Positions 43,025 to 51,537 of a DNA stretch of 64,000 bases are shown one piece after another. The notes under the pieces were generated by a model that made no database searches, was not told where the DNA came from, and saw nothing but the letters and a program-made list of their open reading frames with translations. Every line of letters begins with the position of its first letter. The stretch's first letter is position 1. Source of the DNA: Dietzia sp. NCCP-2495 (GTDB lineage Bacteria; Actinomycetota; Actinomycetes; Mycobacteriales; Mycobacteriaceae); contig NZ_BRVN01000005.1 in the NCBI RefSeq assembly GCF_026011735.1, positions 1 to 64,000 of the forward strand, written 5' to 3'. A program made the position numbers and the translations under genes.

Positions 43025-43180
43025 ATGCCTGACTTCAGTGCGATCAGCGACCTCATCGGTGCCGTGAAGGACGTCCTCGACGGCGTCATCGGTTTCGCCG
43101 GCTCGGTGGGTGGCGACGGCGTCGAGACCATGCTCGGGCTCCTCGGCAGTGTCGATATTGAGCCCCCGGCTGCCGAGTGA
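43025..43180 (+). CDS. PorA/PorH-like cell-wall channel peptide 1
   Basis: 51-aa acidic peptide, no signal sequence: MPDFSAISDLIGAVKDVLDG, VIGFAGSVGGDGVETMLGLL, GSVDIEPPAAE. The first half makes an amphipathic helix. Strong ribosome-binding site (aaagggag) 8 nt before ATG. In Corynebacterium glutamicum the tiny porins PorH and PorA, also leaderless, acidic and amphipathic, lie downstream of groEL2, which is the placement here. Sequence identity is low, so the call rests on size, composition and context. Confidence 0.68.
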   Translation: MPDFSAISDLIGAVKDVLDGVIGFAGSVGGDGVETMLGLLGSVDIEPPAAE

Positions 43181-43294
43181 CCTTTCGGTCGCAGCGCCCC
43201 TGAAGGGCACCCCGCCCCGGCTGCGGCGTAAAGCAGCCATCCCCCACACTTTGGCACCGGGTATCCCCGGGCCGCATCCAGCAAGGAGAACATC

Positions 43295-43456
43295 ATGGGT
43301 ATTGAGCTCGGTTCGCTCAAGGGCATCGTCGGCGAGGACGGGGCCTTCGGCCTCCTCAGTGACCTCCTCGGCAACATCGGCAACTTCGTCGATGCTGCGG
43401 ACTACTTCACCGGTGAGGACTTCCAGGAGGCCATCGCCGGCGGTTTCATGAAGTGA
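43295..43456 (+). CDS. PorA/PorH-like cell-wall channel peptide 2
   Basis: 53 aa: MGIELGSLKGIVGEDGAFGL, LSDLLGNIGNFVDAADYFTG, EDFQEAIAGGFMK. Leaderless, acidic, amphipathic helix in the middle. Ribosome-binding site aaggag 8 nt upstream. 114 nt after peptide 1 on the same strand; the two may form a hetero-oligomeric channel as PorA/PorH do (inference). The gap between them shows only short inverted repeats (ggctgc / gcagcc). Confidence 0.68.
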   Translation: MGIELGSLKGIVGEDGAFGLLSDLLGNIGNFVDAADYFTGEDFQEAIAGGFMK

Positions 43457-43475
43457 GCTGACCTCGTCAGCCGGT

Positions 43476-43505
43476 GAGGGCGTCGGGAGCGATCCCGGCG
43501 CCCTC
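43476..43505 (+). terminator. Terminator of the porin-like pair
   Basis: 13-bp stem (gagggcgtcggga / tcccggcgccctc, one G-T pair), 4-nt loop, followed by gctgtattt, 19 nt after the stop. Confidence 0.85.
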
Positions 43506-43856
43506 GCTGTATTTGCACGCTTCTCGGGTAAATGTTGGACGCGCCGACAAGGTCTCGACCTGCGAGCCCGTGAAGATGTATAGGGATTTGCTCATTAATG
43601 TAACGGCCGTGCGTCACTGGTCGATACTGTGGACGTGAGCCTCGCGGAGGACCACCTGAGTTTCTGTGACCAGAACGGATATGGAAGTCTCAGGCCAGAC
43701 TCCGCAGGCGAAACGCCCAGTCCCCGGATCGCCCGAACGGTATTCGAGTTATCAGTTGGGGCTTGTGTGACTGATGGGAAAAGGGTTAACTCTTCGCTGA
43801 GAAAACTCTGACCCGGGTCTGTCTGAGAACAAACGAGAAGTAAGGCGACAAAGAAT
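43506..43856 (+). other. Non-coding region before mycolyltransferase 2
   Basis: About 350 nt with AT-rich stretches (gatgtatagggatttgctca, gggaaaagggttaactc). Likely holds the promoter and a long 5' UTR of the mycolyltransferase gene. A 60-codon frame at 43629-43811 has no ribosome-binding site or family resemblance and is not called. Confidence 0.5.
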
Positions 43857-44978
43857 ATGCGTTCAGTGAAGAGGATCGGCACGAAGGTCGGCGCAGCGGC
43901 CATCGCCGCCGCCATGGTTCCCGTCGTCGCCACGGGCACGGCCCAGGCGCAGGGTGGCACGATCAACTACACCAAGGCCACCGCCGAGAACCAGGTCGTC
44001 GAGACCGAGCTCTCGGACGGTCGTCTCATCGTGTCCGTGTGGTCGCCCTCCATGGAGCAGGAGGTGCCGAACATTGTCCAGAAGCCGCGCGACGGTAACG
44101 CCAAGGCGCCGGTGCTCTACCTCGTCAACGGCGCCGGTGGTGGCGAGGACTCGGCCACCTGGCAGGCCCAGTCCAACGTCAAGGACTTCATGGCCGACAA
44201 GGACGCCTGGACCGTCACCCCCATCGGTGGCGCCTTCTCGTACTACACCGACTGGTGGAACCCGGACCCGAACGTCCAGACCCGCTACGCCAGCGACACC
44301 AAGCCGATGAAGTTCGAGACCTTCCTGGCCAAGGAACTCCCGGACGCCTTCGAGGGGCACTACGGCGGTAACACCGGAAAGGACCGCGGGCGCGGCCTGG
44401 CGGCCATCTCCATGACCGCCACCTCGGTGCTCACCATCGCGCAGAAGCACCCGGGCCGCTTCCAGGCCATCGGCTCCTACTCGGGCTGTGCCGAGACCTC
44501 CACCCCGATCGGCCACGAGTTCATCAACATCGTCACCGGCATGCGTGGCGGCGCCAACCTGGACAACATGTGGGGCCCGTTCCCGGGCGAGCCCAAGGTC
44601 GGCACCAACAGCTGGTACGACAACGACCCGGTCTGGGGCGCCTTCCGCTTCGTCGAGCAGCGCGACAACGGCACGCTGCCCGCCATGTTCATCTCCACCG
44701 GTAACGGCCTGCCCGGGCCGCACGAGTCGCTCGAGAACTGGCGCCTCAAGAACTCGGTCCCGGCCCTGGCCAACCAGGCCATCGTCGGCGGCATCATCGA
44801 GGCGGCCACGCAGTACTGCACGGCCAACCTCGCCCGTCGCTTCAACGAGCTGGGCATCCCGGCTCACTTCGACTTCGCGCCCAACGGCACGCACTCGTGG
44901 GGCTACTGGGAGGACGATCTCGCGCAGTCCTGGCCGATGCTCGGTAACGCCATGGGCGCCCGCTGGGGTGCGATCTGA
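43857..44978 (+). CDS. Secreted mycolyltransferase (second copy)
   Basis: 373 aa. Signal peptide: VKRIGTKVGAAAIAAAMVPV followed by VATGTAQAQ, cleavage likely after AQA. Antigen-85-type fold: VLYLVNGAGGGEDSATW, WTVTPIGGAFSYYTDWWNPD, the nucleophile region GLAAISMTATSVLTIAQ with Ala before I-S-M where most members have Gly, and the His region NGTHSWGYWEDDLAQSWP. Placed directly behind the two porin-like genes; in corynebacteria a mycolyltransferase attaches mycolate to PorA/PorH serines, so the same relation here is a testable inference. Confidence 0.93.
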   Translation: MRSVKRIGTKVGAAAIAAAMVPVVATGTAQAQGGTINYTKATAENQVVETELSDGRLIVSVWSPSMEQEVPNIVQKPRDGNAKAPVLYLVNGAGGGEDSATWQAQSNVKDFMADKDAWTVTPIGGAFSYYTDWWNPDPNVQTRYASDTKPMKFETFLAKELPDAFEGHYGGNTGKDRGRGLAAISMTATSVLTIAQKHPGRFQAIGSYSGCAETSTPIGHEFINIVTGMRGGANLDNMWGPFPGEPKVGTNSWYDNDPVWGAFRFVEQRDNGTLPAMFISTGNGLPGPHESLENWRLKNSVPALANQAIVGGIIEAATQYCTANLARRFNELGIPAHFDFAPNGTHSWGYWEDDLAQSWPMLGNAMGARWGAI

Positions 44979-45010
44979 TCAGTTGACCTGCGCACCGCGC
45001 ACGTCTGACG

Positions 45011-45045
45011 GACCCCGCTTCACCCGTTACGGGTGGGGCGGGGTC
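45011..45045 (+). terminator. Terminator of mycolyltransferase 2
   Basis: Stem gaccccgc / gcggggtc enclosing cacccg / cgggtg, followed by tttcg. Confidence 0.88.
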
Positions 45046-45136
45046 TTTCGTCGTCCGGACCGTCTGACCGACCGGGCTGGCGGTCGGTGGTGACCGTGAC
45101 GTGCATCGTCCTCCGTTGATCGGGCATTCTGTACAG

Positions 45137-46081
45137 ATGACCAAGAGCGATACCCCGCACCGGATCGAACTGCGGCACCCTGATGGCAGCACCAGTCCGC
45201 TGCTGATCGTCCGCGCCGCGGAGCGGGACGAGCGACGCCCCGCCGTGCTGGTCCTGCCCGGGATCGCCGTCGGTGCCCGGTACTACCTCCCGCTCGCGCG
45301 TGCTCTCGCGGAGCACGGTGTGGACGTGGCGATCACCGAGCTGCGTGGCCAGGGCGAGAGCACGCACCGCATCGGGCGCGGGGGAGCGGCGGCCGGCTAC
45401 CACGAGAGTGCGGGCGAGGACATCCCCCTGGCATTAGACGCCATGGAACGCGAACTCGGTGCCACGCGGGTCGTGCTGCTCGGGCACAGTATGGGCGCCC
45501 AGATCGGTGTCTACCACCTCGCACGGCAGGACCGGCGTGTCGTGGGACTGGCCGCCGTGGCCGCGCAGTCCCCGTATCACCGCGGTTTCCCCGACGATTT
45601 CCGGCGCAAGTTGCGGTTCGGCGCGTACGTCATGCCCGTGGTGGGGCGGGTGACCGGACACGTGCCGGGGCAGTTCTTCGGCGCCACCGGGCGCGTGCCA
45701 GTGGATCGGATCCGCGACTGGGCCAGGCTCGCCACCACCGGGGTCATGCAGCCCGAGCGCGCCGATCTGGACTACGTCGAAGGACTGTCGCGCGTGACGG
45801 TGCCGGCCCTGGCGGTGGTGATCGCGGACGACCACCTCGCCCCCGAAGGCGCCGCCCGCAACCTCCTGGCCATGCTGCCGTCGGCGCGCACGACGCTCGA
45901 GCGCGAGGACGAGGCGCTCGGGCACAACACCTGGGCGCGGCAGCCGGCCGAGATCTCGGCGCGGGTCCTCGCGTGGATCGACCGTGAGGTCGTCGGCGGC
46001 GGGGCGCCGGTGGACCCGGGTGCCACATCGGTGAACCCGACGACGACTACGACGACTACGACGACGTCAGCCGACGCCTGA
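45137..46081 (+). CDS. Alpha/beta hydrolase
   Basis: 314 aa. PAVLVLPGIAVGARYYLPLA (oxyanion region), ITELRGQGEST, LGHSMGAQIGVYHLA with the nucleophile Ser in G-H-S-M-G, Asp in ALAVVIADDHLAP, His in DEALGHNTWARQ. Similar to YheT/lysophospholipase-like hydrolases. The C-terminus is a run of Thr (about nine) coded by acg/act triplets. ATG 45137 chosen over upstream frame. It overlaps the convergent prolyl oligopeptidase gene by 26 nt in this repeat. Confidence 0.86.
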   Translation: MTKSDTPHRIELRHPDGSTSPLLIVRAAERDERRPAVLVLPGIAVGARYYLPLARALAEHGVDVAITELRGQGESTHRIGRGGAAAGYHESAGEDIPLALDAMERELGATRVVLLGHSMGAQIGVYHLARQDRRVVGLAAVAAQSPYHRGFPDDFRRKLRFGAYVMPVVGRVTGHVPGQFFGATGRVPVDRIRDWARLATTGVMQPERADLDYVEGLSRVTVPALAVVIADDHLAPEGAARNLLAMLPSARTTLEREDEALGHNTWARQPAEISARVLAWIDREVVGGGAPVDPGATSVNPTTTTTTTTTSADA

Positions 46082-48263
46082 AGAACTCGTAGGTGAGGAC
46101 CGCTTTCCGGGCCTCCTGAGAATTGTCGGCGGCACCGGCGTGCCCGCCCTCGACGTTCTCGTAGTACTCGACCGCATGTCCGGCCGCCTCGAGCGCGGCC
46201 GTCATCTTGCGGGCGTGCCCCGGGTGGACTCGGTCGTCCCTCGTCGAGGTGGTCATGAGCACCGGCGGGTACCGCACCTCCGAGGCCGGCCGGACGTGCT
46301 GGTACGGCGAGTACAGGCCCAGGAACTCGTCCCAGTCGGAGGAGTCGGGGTCGCCGTACTCGGCCATCCACGATGCCCCCGCGAGCAGGAGGTGGTACCG
46401 CTTCATGTCCAGAAGTGGGACCGCGATGGCCAGTGCCCCGAACAGCTCCGGGTAGCGGGTGAGCATCACTCCCATGAGCAGCCCGCCGTTCGAGCCGCCA
46501 GTGGCGCCGAGTTGGTCGCGCGTGGTGACGCCCGTGTCGACGAGCGCCCGCGCGACGGCCGCGAAGTCCTCATACGCGCGGGGGCGCTTCTCGCGCACCG
46601 CGGCCTGGTGCCACGACGGGCCGTACTCGCCGCCGCCCCGGATACCGGCCACCACGTAGACGCCGCCGGTCTCGAGCCACAGCGCACCGCGCAGCGCCGC
46701 GTACGACGGGCGCATCGACACGTTGAACCCGCCGTAGCCGTAGAGGATCGTGGGCCGCGGTCCGTCGCCGCCGGGACCGCGCATGACCGTGTACGGAACT
46801 TCTGTGCCGTCGTCACTCACCGCGACGTGGCGGGAGACCGCGATGCCGGAGGTGTCGAAGCGGTCGGGGGTCGAGCCAAGAGTCTCCGTGGAGCCGTCGG
46901 CGCGGAGGAGGACCAGGGACGGCGGCACGATGGGCCCGGACACCGCGAGCACCGCGTCGTCGGGGTGGGGGGTCGCACCGGCGCTGGCGCCTGTGCTCGT
47001 GCCGGTGCCTGCGTGACGATCGAGGGAGAGCACGTCGATCGACACGTGCTCGGGCAGGCCCTCGACGGGCAGGCGTCGCCATTGGGTGGGGGCGCGCGTG
47101 GGGGAGGTGGCGTCGGCGTCGGGAATCGCACTGGTACCGGGGCCGGCATCGGTATCAGGGCCGGAACCGGGGATGGCGTACGCCTCGAGTCGTGACTCGG
47201 TGTCGTCGAGAATCGTGAGCAGCACGCGCCCACGACCCCATGAGACGTCCTCGACCGTGGTGGACGGGGTCGGGGTGAACAGCACCGTCGGCGCGGGCAG
47301 GGCGGTGGGATCGGCATCGACCGCGGACCACGGCACGACCAGCACCGAGCCGCCCGGGTAGGTGGCCCCCGCGAGGTCGATGTCCGTCCGCGGCTGCAGG
47401 ACCAACCACTGCCCGCTCATCCCCACGCGGCAGTCCTCGGGCACCGGTATCCGCGTCGGCTCCTCCGATACCGGATCGCCGCCCGGGCGCCAGAACCACT
47501 CCTGGGACGTATGGAAATCGGGAGAGCGGCTCGCGACGAGACGACCGGTGTCGAGGTCGTACCCGATGCCGACGGCGACGTCGTCGTCGTTCCCCTCGAA
47601 GATAACCGCCCCGTCCACGGGCGCGGTACCGCGTCGCCAGACCCGCGCCACACGCGCGTACCCCGAGCTGGTCGCATCGGACCCGTCCTCCGCCAGGGGC
47701 GCCGCCAGCGCCAGGGTGTCCCTGTCCAGCCACGACACCGAACACTTGACCTCTGGCAGGTGGAAGCCGCCCTCGGACGCCGGCACGAAGCGGCGCTCGA
47801 GCAGGTCGAACTCGCGCACCTCCACCGCGTCGGCGCCGCCCCGGGACAGGCGGATCAGCGCGCGGTCATCCTCAGGGCGCCGCACCACGGTCCCCGCGTA
47901 GACCCAGTTGACGCCCTCGGCCTCGGCGAGCGCGTCCACGTCGATGAGGGTCTCCCACGCGGGATGGTCGAACGCGGGCGCCCCGCCCGCGAGAACTGAC
48001 CACGGCACCCGCCGCCACAACCCCCGTGGGTGATCGCGGTCCTTCCACACGTTGTACGCGTACCCGCCCCGCAGGACCGGCCACGCGATGCGATCCGTGG
48101 CGTCCAGGATCTCCAGCGCGCGGGTGTGCGAGGCCTCCGCGTGGTCGCCCGAGGCGAGGTCGGCCACGGTGGCGTCACTGCGCTCCGTGACCCACGCGAG
48201 GGCCTCGGGACTGTCGACGGCCTCGAGGTGGAGATACGGGTCCTGCTGAGCGGAAGGGGTCAT
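46056..48263 (-). CDS. Prolyl oligopeptidase (S9A)
   Basis: 735 aa serine peptidase, counterpart of Rv0457c. N-terminal beta-propeller (about 1-440; contains a Thr/Asp/Gly-rich insertion near GPDTDAGPGTSAIPDADATS) and C-terminal hydrolase: PTILYGYGGFNVSMRPSY, GATGGSNGGLLMGVMLT (Ser in G-G-S-N-G-G), STRDDRVHPGHARKM (Asp) and NVEGGHAGAADNS (His). ATG 48263; a GTG two codons earlier is possible. No signal peptide, so cytoplasmic. Confidence 0.94.
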   Translation of the reverse strand: MTPSAQQDPYLHLEAVDSPEALAWVTERSDATVADLASGDHAEASHTRALEILDATDRIAWPVLRGGYAYNVWKDRDHPRGLWRRVPWSVLAGGAPAFDHPAWETLIDVDALAEAEGVNWVYAGTVVRRPEDDRALIRLSRGGADAVEVREFDLLERRFVPASEGGFHLPEVKCSVSWLDRDTLALAAPLAEDGSDATSSGYARVARVWRRGTAPVDGAVIFEGNDDDVAVGIGYDLDTGRLVASRSPDFHTSQEWFWRPGGDPVSEEPTRIPVPEDCRVGMSGQWLVLQPRTDIDLAGATYPGGSVLVVPWSAVDADPTALPAPTVLFTPTPSTTVEDVSWGRGRVLLTILDDTESRLEAYAIPGSGPDTDAGPGTSAIPDADATSPTRAPTQWRRLPVEGLPEHVSIDVLSLDRHAGTGTSTGASAGATPHPDDAVLAVSGPIVPPSLVLLRADGSTETLGSTPDRFDTSGIAVSRHVAVSDDGTEVPYTVMRGPGGDGPRPTILYGYGGFNVSMRPSYAALRGALWLETGGVYVVAGIRGGGEYGPSWHQAAVREKRPRAYEDFAAVARALVDTGVTTRDQLGATGGSNGGLLMGVMLTRYPELFGALAIAVPLLDMKRYHLLLAGASWMAEYGDPDSSDWDEFLGLYSPYQHVRPASEVRYPPVLMTTSTRDDRVHPGHARKMTAALEAAGHAVEYYENVEGGHAGAADNSQEARKAVLTYEFFRRRLTSS

Positions 48264-48483
48264 ACCCACGATGATGCCGTGAACTCCGGCGGGTGTCCGC
48301 GAGCGGCCGGTGACGCGCGGCGCGGGTGATCGGCCTCGCCCTCAGCGTGGCCTCAGACGAAAACCACTCAGGGTCTTGTTAGCCGGACGCTCGCTAAGTA
48401 ACATCCCATGTCAGCGGGGGTCGTCTGACCCGGCCATTCTCGACGGGGTTTCGAGGATGAACACGATAAATGGAGAATCACTA

Positions 48484-48636
48484 ATGGGTTCCATCACCGA
48501 CATCTTCAGCGGCATCTCCGAGGGCGGCTCCGCCGACGGGGGCAGCTCCACCACGAACATCACCGACCAGATCGCCGAGGCCATCGGCGACGCCGTCGCC
48601 ACCCTCCTGAAGTCGGTCCTGGGCAACATGTCCTGA
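48484..48636 (+). CDS. Third porin-like micro-protein
   Basis: 50 aa: MGSITDIFSGISEGGSADGG, SSTTNITDQIAEAIGDAVAT, LLKSVLGNMS. Leaderless, Ser/Gly-rich start and an amphipathic helix at the end, like the two peptides behind groEL2. ggagaat lies 9 nt before ATG. An in-frame ATG nine codons upstream exists but overlaps this site. Flanked by its own terminator; upstream 200 nt hold a moderately AT-rich region that may be its promoter. Confidence 0.6.
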   Translation: MGSITDIFSGISEGGSADGGSSTTNITDQIAEAIGDAVATLLKSVLGNMS

Positions 48637-48652
48637 GTCCTCCTCGCGAGCC

Positions 48653-48690
48653 CTGACGCCGCCGCTCCCCCCGGGAGTGGGCGGCGTCAG
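48653..48690 (+). terminator. Terminator after the third micro-protein
   Basis: 11-bp outer stem ctgacgccgcc / ggcggcgtcag with a further inner stem (ctccc / gggag), followed by tccattt. Confidence 0.9.
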
Positions 48691-48758
48691 TCCATTTCGG
48701 GTGTCTTCCTCCCCGCATCGGGTGACCCTGCCCCCCGGATGCGCATACCCTGTGTGTC

Positions 48759-50150
48759 GTGGCTGACACTCATTTCGATCTCATCGTCCTCGGCGCGGGC
48801 CCCGGTGGCTACGTCGCCGCCATCCGTGCCTCACAGCTCGGCCTCAAGGTGGCCGTGGTCGAGGAGAAATACTGGGGCGGCGTGTGCCTCAACGTGGGCT
48901 GTATCCCCTCCAAGGCGCTCCTGCGTAACGCGGAGCTCGCCAACACCGTCCTGCGCGACGCCAAGACGTTCGGCATCTCCGGTGACGTCTCCTTCGACTT
49001 CGGTGCCGCCTTCGACCGCAGTCGCAAGGTCTCGGACGGCATCGTCAAGGGCGTCCACTTCCTCATGAAGAAGAACAAGATCACCGAGATCAACGGGTAC
49101 GGCACGTTTGTCGACGCCAAGACGATCGAGGTCGAGGGCACCGAGTACACCTTCGACAACTGCATCATCGCCTCCGGCTCCGTCGTCAAGACGCTGCCCG
49201 GGATTGAGCTCAGCGACAACGTCGTCAGCTACGAGGAGCAGATCCTCTCCCGCGACCTGCCGAAGTCCATCGTGATCGTCGGCGCCGGCGCGATCGGCAT
49301 GGAGTTCGCCTACGTCATGGCCAACTACGACGTCGACGTGACGATCGTGGAGTTCATGGACCGCGTCCTGCCGAACGAGGACGAGGAAGTCTCGAAGGAG
49401 ATGGTCAAGCACTACAAGAAGCTCGGCGTGAAGCTCCTCACCGGGCACAAGACCACCGCGATCACCGACAACGGCGACTCGGTCGAGGTCGCGATCGAGA
49501 AGAACGACGGCGGCGAGACCCAGACGCTGACCGTCGACAAGGTGCTCATGGCCGTCGGCTTCGCCCCCCGCGTCGAGGGTTTCGGCCTGGAGAACACGGG
49601 CGTCGAGCTCACCGACCGCGGTGCCATCGCGATCGACGACCACATGCGCACCAACGTCGACGGCATCTACGCGATCGGCGACGTCACCGCCAAGCTGCAG
49701 CTCGCCCACGTGGCCGAGGCGCAGGGCGTCGTCGCGGCCGAGACCATGGCCGGCGCCGAGACCCAGACGCTCGGCGACTACCGCATGATGCCGCGGGCCA
49801 CGTTCTGCCAGCCGCAGGTCGCCTCGTTCGGTCTGACCGAGGCGCAGGCCAAGGACGAGGGATTCGACGTGAAGGTCGGCAAGTTCCCGTTCTCCGCCAA
49901 CGGCAAGGCCCACGGGCTCGGCCATGCGGTGGGCTTCGTCAAGGTCGTCGCCGACGCCACCCACGGAGAGCTGCTCGGTGCCCACCTCATCGGCCCCGAC
50001 GTGTCCGAGCTTCTGCCGCAGCTGACGCTGGCGCAGATGTGGGACCTCACCGCCGAGGACATCGGCCGCAACGTCCACACCCACCCGACGCTGTCCGAGG
50101 CCATGAAGGAAGCGGTCCACGGCATCGCCGGGCACATGATCAACCTGTAG
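48759..50150 (+). CDS. lpd: Dihydrolipoamide dehydrogenase
   Basis: 463 aa flavoprotein, E3 of pyruvate and 2-oxoglutarate dehydrogenase complexes; in mycobacteria also part of the peroxynitrite defence. FAD fold [18 protein letters not shown], redox disulfide [21 protein letters not shown] fold [19 protein letters not shown], and interface His-Glu in [17 protein letters not shown]. Starts at GTG. Corresponds to Rv0462. Confidence 0.97.
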   Translation: MADTHFDLIVLGAGPGGYVAAIRASQLGLKVAVVEEKYWGGVCLNVGCIPSKALLRNAELANTVLRDAKTFGISGDVSFDFGAAFDRSRKVSDGIVKGVHFLMKKNKITEINGYGTFVDAKTIEVEGTEYTFDNCIIASGSVVKTLPGIELSDNVVSYEEQILSRDLPKSIVIVGAGAIGMEFAYVMANYDVDVTIVEFMDRVLPNEDEEVSKEMVKHYKKLGVKLLTGHKTTAITDNGDSVEVAIEKNDGGETQTLTVDKVLMAVGFAPRVEGFGLENTGVELTDRGAIAIDDHMRTNVDGIYAIGDVTAKLQLAHVAEAQGVVAAETMAGAETQTLGDYRMMPRATFCQPQVASFGLTEAQAKDEGFDVKVGKFPFSANGKAHGLGHAVGFVKVVADATHGELLGAHLIGPDVSELLPQLTLAQMWDLTAEDIGRNVHTHPTLSEAMKEAVHGIAGHMINL

Positions 50151-50244
50151 TCCGACCGGCCGGGCCGGTGGGCAAGGGCGGCTAGCCGGGCCGGTGGACC
50201 CAGGGCCGGCTGGGTCAGTGGGCCCAGCTGGTCGCCGGGCAAGG

Positions 50245-50289
50245 GACCGCGAGCCGGCACCTCCGTCGTGGAGGTGCCGGCTCGCGGTC
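50245..50289. terminator. Bidirectional terminator between lpd and lipoprotein gene
   Basis: Perfect 20-bp stem (gaccgcgagccggcacctcc and complement) with a 5-nt loop, between convergent genes. Confidence 0.92.
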
Positions 50290-50318
50290 TGTCGGTCGTG
50301 TGGGGCGGCGGTTCGCTG

Positions 50319-51101
50319 TTACTCGGCCTTGAGGAGCTTGACCATCTGGGCCATGTAGATCGCGTCCAACGCGCCGGCCGCAGTCGGCAGGACCGGGTCG
50401 GCCTGCGGGTCGTTGCCACGGGCCGCGTACTCGACACTCACGGTGGTGTCGCGCGCGTAGCCGTGGATGGCGATGGCGCGGTTGAGCTGCTTGGTGCCGT
50501 CCGGCTGCGTGGTGATGAAGTCGCTGATGACGCGGAAGCCCTCGGCGCCCTCGACCTCGGGCGCGTCCTCGACGGTCATGACCAGCTCGACGTTCGGGTT
50601 GGCGACGCTCTTGGAGGTCTTGCAGGCCTCGTACAGGGAGCGGTCCATGAACTCGTCGAGCTTCTTGCCGACCATGCCGACACCGAAGCGGTGCTCGGTC
50701 TTGTCGGCCTCGGACTGCTTGTAGCGGACCACGACGGTCGAACCCTCGGTGGTGGCGAAGTTCGAGACGGTCTCCAGGCGCGAGACCTTGTCGCACGCCG
50801 GATCCTCCATGAGCTGCCGGCCCTGGTCGGCGACCAGCTTGTCGACACCCTCCTGCAGCATCGTCGGCTCGATGACCTGCACGACTCCGCCGCCCGGGGC
50901 GTCGCCCTCGGCCAGGATCCGCTCGGAGACGGGCACCGTGGGGGCCGGGGCGGAGGACGATGCGGACGAGGTGGTCTCGCCGTTGCCGGACTCCGGGGCG
51001 TCCCCGTCGGAGTCGGACGAGCAGGCCGTGAGCGTGGCCGCCGTGACCAACGCGAGTCCGGCGATCGCGACACGTCGGGGGGTACGGGTGCTCAGTCGCA
51101 T
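50319..51101 (-). CDS. Lipoprotein, unknown function
   Basis: 260 aa. Signal peptide RRVAIAGLALVTAATL with lipobox LTAC; then Ser/Gly/Asp linker and a globular domain with GGGVVQVIEPTMLQEGVDKL, GSTVVVRYKQSEADKTEHRF and RAIAIHGYARDTTVSVEYAA. Two Cys (DPACDKV, YEACKTS) could form a disulfide. Ribosome-binding site aggag 4 nt before ATG. I do not recognise the family. Confidence 0.78.
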   Translation of the reverse strand: MRLSTRTPRRVAIAGLALVTAATLTACSSDSDGDAPESGNGETTSSASSSAPAPTVPVSERILAEGDAPGGGVVQVIEPTMLQEGVDKLVADQGRQLMEDPACDKVSRLETVSNFATTEGSTVVVRYKQSEADKTEHRFGVGMVGKKLDEFMDRSLYEACKTSKSVANPNVELVMTVEDAPEVEGAEGFRVISDFITTQPDGTKQLNRAIAIHGYARDTTVSVEYAARGNDPQADPVLPTAAGALDAIYMAQMVKLLKAE

Positions 51102-51537
51102 CTCTCTCCTTCAATAACGTGGTTCCTCATATAGTGCCACCGCTGGCCTCCGCGCTGTGAACCCCGCCCCGCCGGGCGCCGAGGTCGCGGCGTGCCCGGC
51201 GGCGGTGATCCGAGGTCGCGGCGTGCCCGGCGGCGGTGATCCGACGTCGCACGAGCGCTGTCCCGCGGTGTACCGGGCGCCGTCCCCGCGGTGTCCCGGC
51301 CGTCGGAGGTGCGATTTCGGCGAGGGTTGAAGCGAGGGATAACACGACTGACATGAGGCGTCGGACACGGACGGGGGAATCGCCATCCGGAGGTTCTCGA
51401 TGAACCGCGCCGCATGTGGCTACCCTTGGTGCGTCACGAGACGAGCCTGACCGCACCGCGGACTATGCACCGCAGACCTCGCAGTGCAGATCTCACCCCG
51501 CAGACCCCACCCCGGAACCCGGAAGCTAGGACGCCAC
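51102..51537. other. Non-coding region with repeats
   Basis: About 435 nt between divergent genes. Contains a perfect 31-bp direct repeat (51181-51242) and cgcc(g)ggcg-rich words around it; otherwise no gene. Promoters for both flanking genes must lie here, but no consensus is convincing. Confidence 0.5.
51181..51242. repeat. 31-bp perfect tandem repeat, 2 copies
   Basis: Unit begins gaggtcgcggcgtgcccggc; copies at 51181-51211 and 51212-51242, with a partial third (gacgtcgc) after. Confidence 0.9.

Noticed and set aside
43629-43811. 60-codon frame upstream of mycolyltransferase 2
   Set aside because: No ribosome-binding site, no family resemblance, lies in a presumed 5' UTR.
48831-50135. 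Open frame antisense to lpd
   Set aside because: Shadow frame; lpd on the plus strand is certain.
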